Shown: positions 60,661 through 64,000 of the stretch, one piece after another
How positions within the stretch are numbered: the stretch's first letter is position 1
Layout: every line of letters begins with the position of its first letter
Source of the DNA: Pontederia crassipes
Lineage: Eukaryota; Streptophyta; Magnoliopsida; Commelinales; Pontederiaceae
Assembly: GCA_030549335.1 (NCBI GenBank)
Contig: CM060191.1
Span: 4,469,001 to 4,533,000 of the forward strand
Direction: 5' to 3'
Length of the DNA stretch: 64,000 bases
The notes under the pieces: model-generated
What the model was told of the DNA's origin: nothing
Databases searched by the model: none
What the model saw: the letters and a program-made list of their open reading frames with translations, nothing else
Program-made: the position numbers and the translations under genes

Positions 60661-63600
60661 ATGGCGGAGGGATCGGAGAACGGGCAGCTGGCGAAGATGG
60701 ACTCGACGGAGTCCCGCTGGGTCGCTCGCGACGAGGATGACGACGAATCGGAGGAGGGGACAGATGCGGGGTCGCGGACGGCCATCGACTCCGAGGAGGA
60801 GGAGGAGGAGGAGGACGACGACGATAATGTTGAGCAGCGGCTCATCCGAACGGGTCCTCGGGTGGACTCCTTCGACGTCGAGGCGCTCGAGGTCCCCGGC
60901 GCCCAGAGGAACGAGTACGAGGTGGAGAGATCGGATCCTACTATTTTCCTTTTATCTGTTCAAATAAGCTTTTAAGCCTTTGTAGAGTCCTCATTTCGTC
61001 GGAAATCAAATGACCTGTTGTTCCCTTTTCCTGATGGAAAATCAAAGCGAGACAAACGATTCCACATCTATTGTGTGGTTTTGCTCGTTTCGAGGTAGGA
61101 CTGGTTTTGATTTCTCAAGCAAGGTCATATTCTTCCTTGTTTAAATGAGGTAAAAGGGGTTTGCACGAGGGTTTTAAATATGTTTTGATTGATATCTCGA
61201 TGTGCATATTATTGATACCCTTCAAAAGGAGCTTTAATTTATGCTAGCAGGTGGTGCTTTGTGCTCACTTTGAAGAACCTCAGTTTCAAAAACAGAAATT
61301 CCAACTTTGCCTGATGATGAAACAAAGCAAATCTTGTGCTTTCTCTTGTTAGTCCTTCCAAAAAATCATGTTAGCTCTCTTTACCCCCACGGGGACTGGT
61401 GGATATGACAACGAATATGAAGTTAACTATTCCTCTTCTTCATGTCATATTGATCTTGTTTCTTATGGTTTGCCTGATATATATTAGTTCATGTCGTTCA
61501 TACTGGCTAAAATTTGTGGTTTTTGAATATGTTAAAACTTTTATTTCTTCAAAGAAGGTAACTATTGTGGATAATGGAAGGGAGGAATATAATGGTTGCC
61601 CCTTCTCAAAAAAAAAAAGAAGGAATATAATGGTTGCACTACTATTTACTATATGGTTTACCTAATTTGTTAGTACATATCTCGAAGTTTTTTGAGGCAA
61701 AAAAGGATGTCTATCAGAGTACATTTTTAGAAGTCGATACTAACTTGAAGATTGGGACGTACCATTTGCTTGTTTAGTTGATAATTCCTGTTCAGATTTC
61801 AAAAGTAACAGCATTCGTTCAGATAAAAGCCCCATCTTGTTAATGAACGAAACAAGCGACATATGCACTAAGATTTGCTTCTTGTCTATGTAATATGTTC
61901 ATTGGCAATATTCTTAACATTGACAATGGATGTACATGCTATTTGATGTGAGGTGACAGCAATTTTCTTTTAAGGGGAAACAGGAGACATCAAATTAATT
62001 GGCCTGGTTTTTACACTAACATATACTACACAATGCCTGCCTATTTAGAGATTGTTGGAGATATTTTGACATCATGTGTAAAAATATGGTCTTCTCTTCT
62101 CATCTAAACAAAGGTTTTTCTATTTTAAGTCAATGAAAATTAAGTCAAAAGAATTTTAGTTCTAAATAGCTTTGATCTGACAATGACCTCTTGGCTTGCT
62201 GATAACCACTTTCTGAAGTAGTTTCACTTAATTGCAGGATTTTAATTTGGGCAGGAACATTGTGCTTGCTCTCCAGACACTCGGAGTTGTTTTTGGAGAT
62301 GTTGGAACAAGCCCACTTTACACATTTGATGTTATGTTCAATAAATATACTGTTACACAGAAGGAAGACGTTCTTGGAGCATTGTCTCTTGTGTTATATA
62401 CTTTGATTCTAATCCCACTTGTGAAGTATGTTTTGGTAGTTCTTTATGGTAATGATGATGGTGAAGGTATGTATGAGGTTGCATGTATTGATTTTTTTTA
62501 AAAATCTAGAATATGATTCCATTGTTGTTGCTAACTTGATATCTACTAACTGGACGGTCATTCTGCAGGGGGTACATTTGCTTTGTATTCTTTGATATGT
62601 AGAAATGCAAGGGCCAGTCTTCTACCAAACCAGTTGCCTTCAGATGCTCGTATATCGAGCTTCAGGCTCAAGGTTCCATCGGCAGAGTTGGAGAGATCTC
62701 TAAAAATCAAAGAATATCTTGAAACTTCATTAACACTGAAGAAGTTGCTCCTAATGCTGGTTCTTTTTGGTACTTCTATGGTCATAGCTGATGGTGTTGT
62801 GACTCCAGCGATGTCAGGTGAGTTCTGTCTTTTCTTTTTTTTGGTAATTCCAGACAGCCAATTATATCTTTTCTAATATATGAGTATCTGGTCAAAACTA
62901 AGCAAGTAAACACTTTTCTCTGCATTTAGAATTTTATTTATCCACTTCATGCAGTAACACACTGTAATTCCTCTCTTTCTCTTTTTGAGAACAGTCATGT
63001 CGGCTCTCAATGGACTTAAAGTCGGCATATCTAGTGTCGAACAAGGTAATTTACTGATTTGGGTAGACTATTTCCTTTCTATGTTGTGAAGGCAGACTCT
63101 TGGCTGTTATTATTATGATTTTATTTTTATTTAATAGAATTATCAAATGCAAAATAAACTTCATTATTGGTGATGAATATCTCTAGCTTAATTTTTGAAA
63201 AATCTTCAACAACATGCAAAAAATAGTTGAATTCGGTCTGCAGAATGCCTGCTTCTTTTTTGGTTAGTTGACTGATGTTCTCCTCGAGTTCATTCCATCA
63301 AATGGCTCATGTTGACGTATGAGATGATTTAACTTTTTTTTAGTTTTGATTTATGATTCTGTAGATAATAATGTATAAGATTATCTAGGCATTAAATTGA
63401 TGTCGTGAAAATCACAATGAAGATATAGGATAATGAGGGAAAGAAATAAAAGATATAAACTTGAAACCTAAACAATGTCCTATCCTACCTTAAAAAACTA
63501 ATTCCTAAGAACTCTAGATCCGTTTACGGAGGACCTAATGGAGAAACAAGATTGGTTAGTAAACCACATTTGTATACTTTCAAAGGAACTGACTGTGCAA

Positions 63601-64000
63601 AATAGACTTTTCCCTCTTAAAGAACTCAACATTTAGTATAAAGCTTGCACTAAGATATGCTAACAAAAAAAGACATATTTCCTATGTTTAATCATACAGT
63701 ATGTTATATTTCTTGAAAAACCATTTGGTATTATGTATATTGAGAGCTCAGTTTTGTCAGTTATATATTTATTTGTTTCTTCAACGATTGAAACTATTAG
63801 AAAGTTCTTATGCTGTTGTTAATTTTCTCTAAAAAAGTAGTTCTGTAGATTTTACACGAAAGTTGTCTAGTCTGAACCAGCAAAAGATTTTTCTTAGCAA
63901 CTTAGTACTATCTCAAGCATTGATATTGGTTCAAATAAGTAAAATCCATCATATTGATTTTTTGAGGGGAAAAAGGATGACCACCAGGATTGTGGTTGTC
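60661..64000 (+). CDS. KUP7: KUP/HAK/KT potassium transporter, KUP7 type, 5' part only
   Basis: A K+ uptake transporter of plant membranes (K+/H+ symport family). The window has four exons: 60661-60921, 62238-62466, 62569-62817 and 62995-63045, giving about 263 residues. The rest lies past the right edge; 63046-64000 is intron 4. Exon 1 encodes an acidic cytosolic N-terminus (runs of Glu and Asp near residues 53-65) ending in the conserved RTGPRVDSFDVEALEVPGA. Exon 2 holds TM1 with the family hallmark GVVFGDVGTSPLYTF and TM2 ending in NDDGEGG. Exon 3 ends in TM3 with MVIADGVVTPAMS. The first exon and its ESRW motif fit the KUP7 subgroup (about 850 residues in full). All introns are GT-AG with matching phases. 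The chosen ATG is the first in frame. Confidence 0.92.
60922..62237. other. intron 1 of KUP7
   Basis: About 1.3 kb, donor GTGGAG and acceptor ATTGCAG. No other feature recognised. Confidence 0.7.

Overview
The window is nuclear DNA from a flowering plant, probably a commelinid monocot. The evidence is multi-exon genes with GT-AG introns, very GC-rich first exons beside AT-rich intergenic DNA, chloroplast or mitochondrial presequences, and a dense load of plant transposons (RTE LINE, hAT, Mutator-like, CACTA, PIF/Harbinger, LTR fragments). The species is not identified. There is no prokaryotic sequence and no CRISPR array. I recognised no functional tRNA or rRNA gene.

Left part (1-10.4 kb): an RTE-clade LINE with a 16-bp target-site duplication, then the 5' six exons of a minus-strand organellar methionine aminopeptidase 1 (MAP1B type). 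Exon 6 is split by a 773-bp hAT element with a perfect 8-bp duplication, so this copy is probably a pseudogene. A second hAT element lies just upstream. Middle-left (10.4-26.4 kb): a CACTA element, then a tandem array of FMO1-like flavin monooxygenases on the minus strand. Two copies are intact (520 and 521 residues), a third survives as a small relic, and one further unit keeps only its flanks. An LTR-type insertion interrupts one flank.

Centre (29.9-46.6 kb): a plus-strand plastid APS reductase (APR) with a single extra base in exon 2. It is followed by an intergenic area with a Harbinger MITE, a 9-bp-TSD Mutator-like element and a TRIM-like element. Next come a single-exon plastid LON-domain protein, two LINE fragments, and a minus-strand mitochondrial rRNA dimethyladenosine transferase (DIM1B type) with decayed copies of its own 3' end downstream.

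Right part (46.9-59.1 kb): a cluster of Mutator-like elements with GC-rich cargo (Pack-MULE-like), some nested inside each other and invaded by hAT elements, plus a duplicated piece of the MAP1B intron. The window ends in the first four exons of a plus-strand KUP/HAK potassium transporter (KUP7 type) that continues past the edge.

The host genes are ordinary housekeeping and metabolic genes and do not form one pathway. The points most worth following are the disrupted MAP1B exon, the FMO array with an apparent gene-conversion tract, the APR frameshift and the Pack-MULE cluster. I found no convincing new molecular system. All similarities come from reading the sequence and from memory of the families; no search was run.
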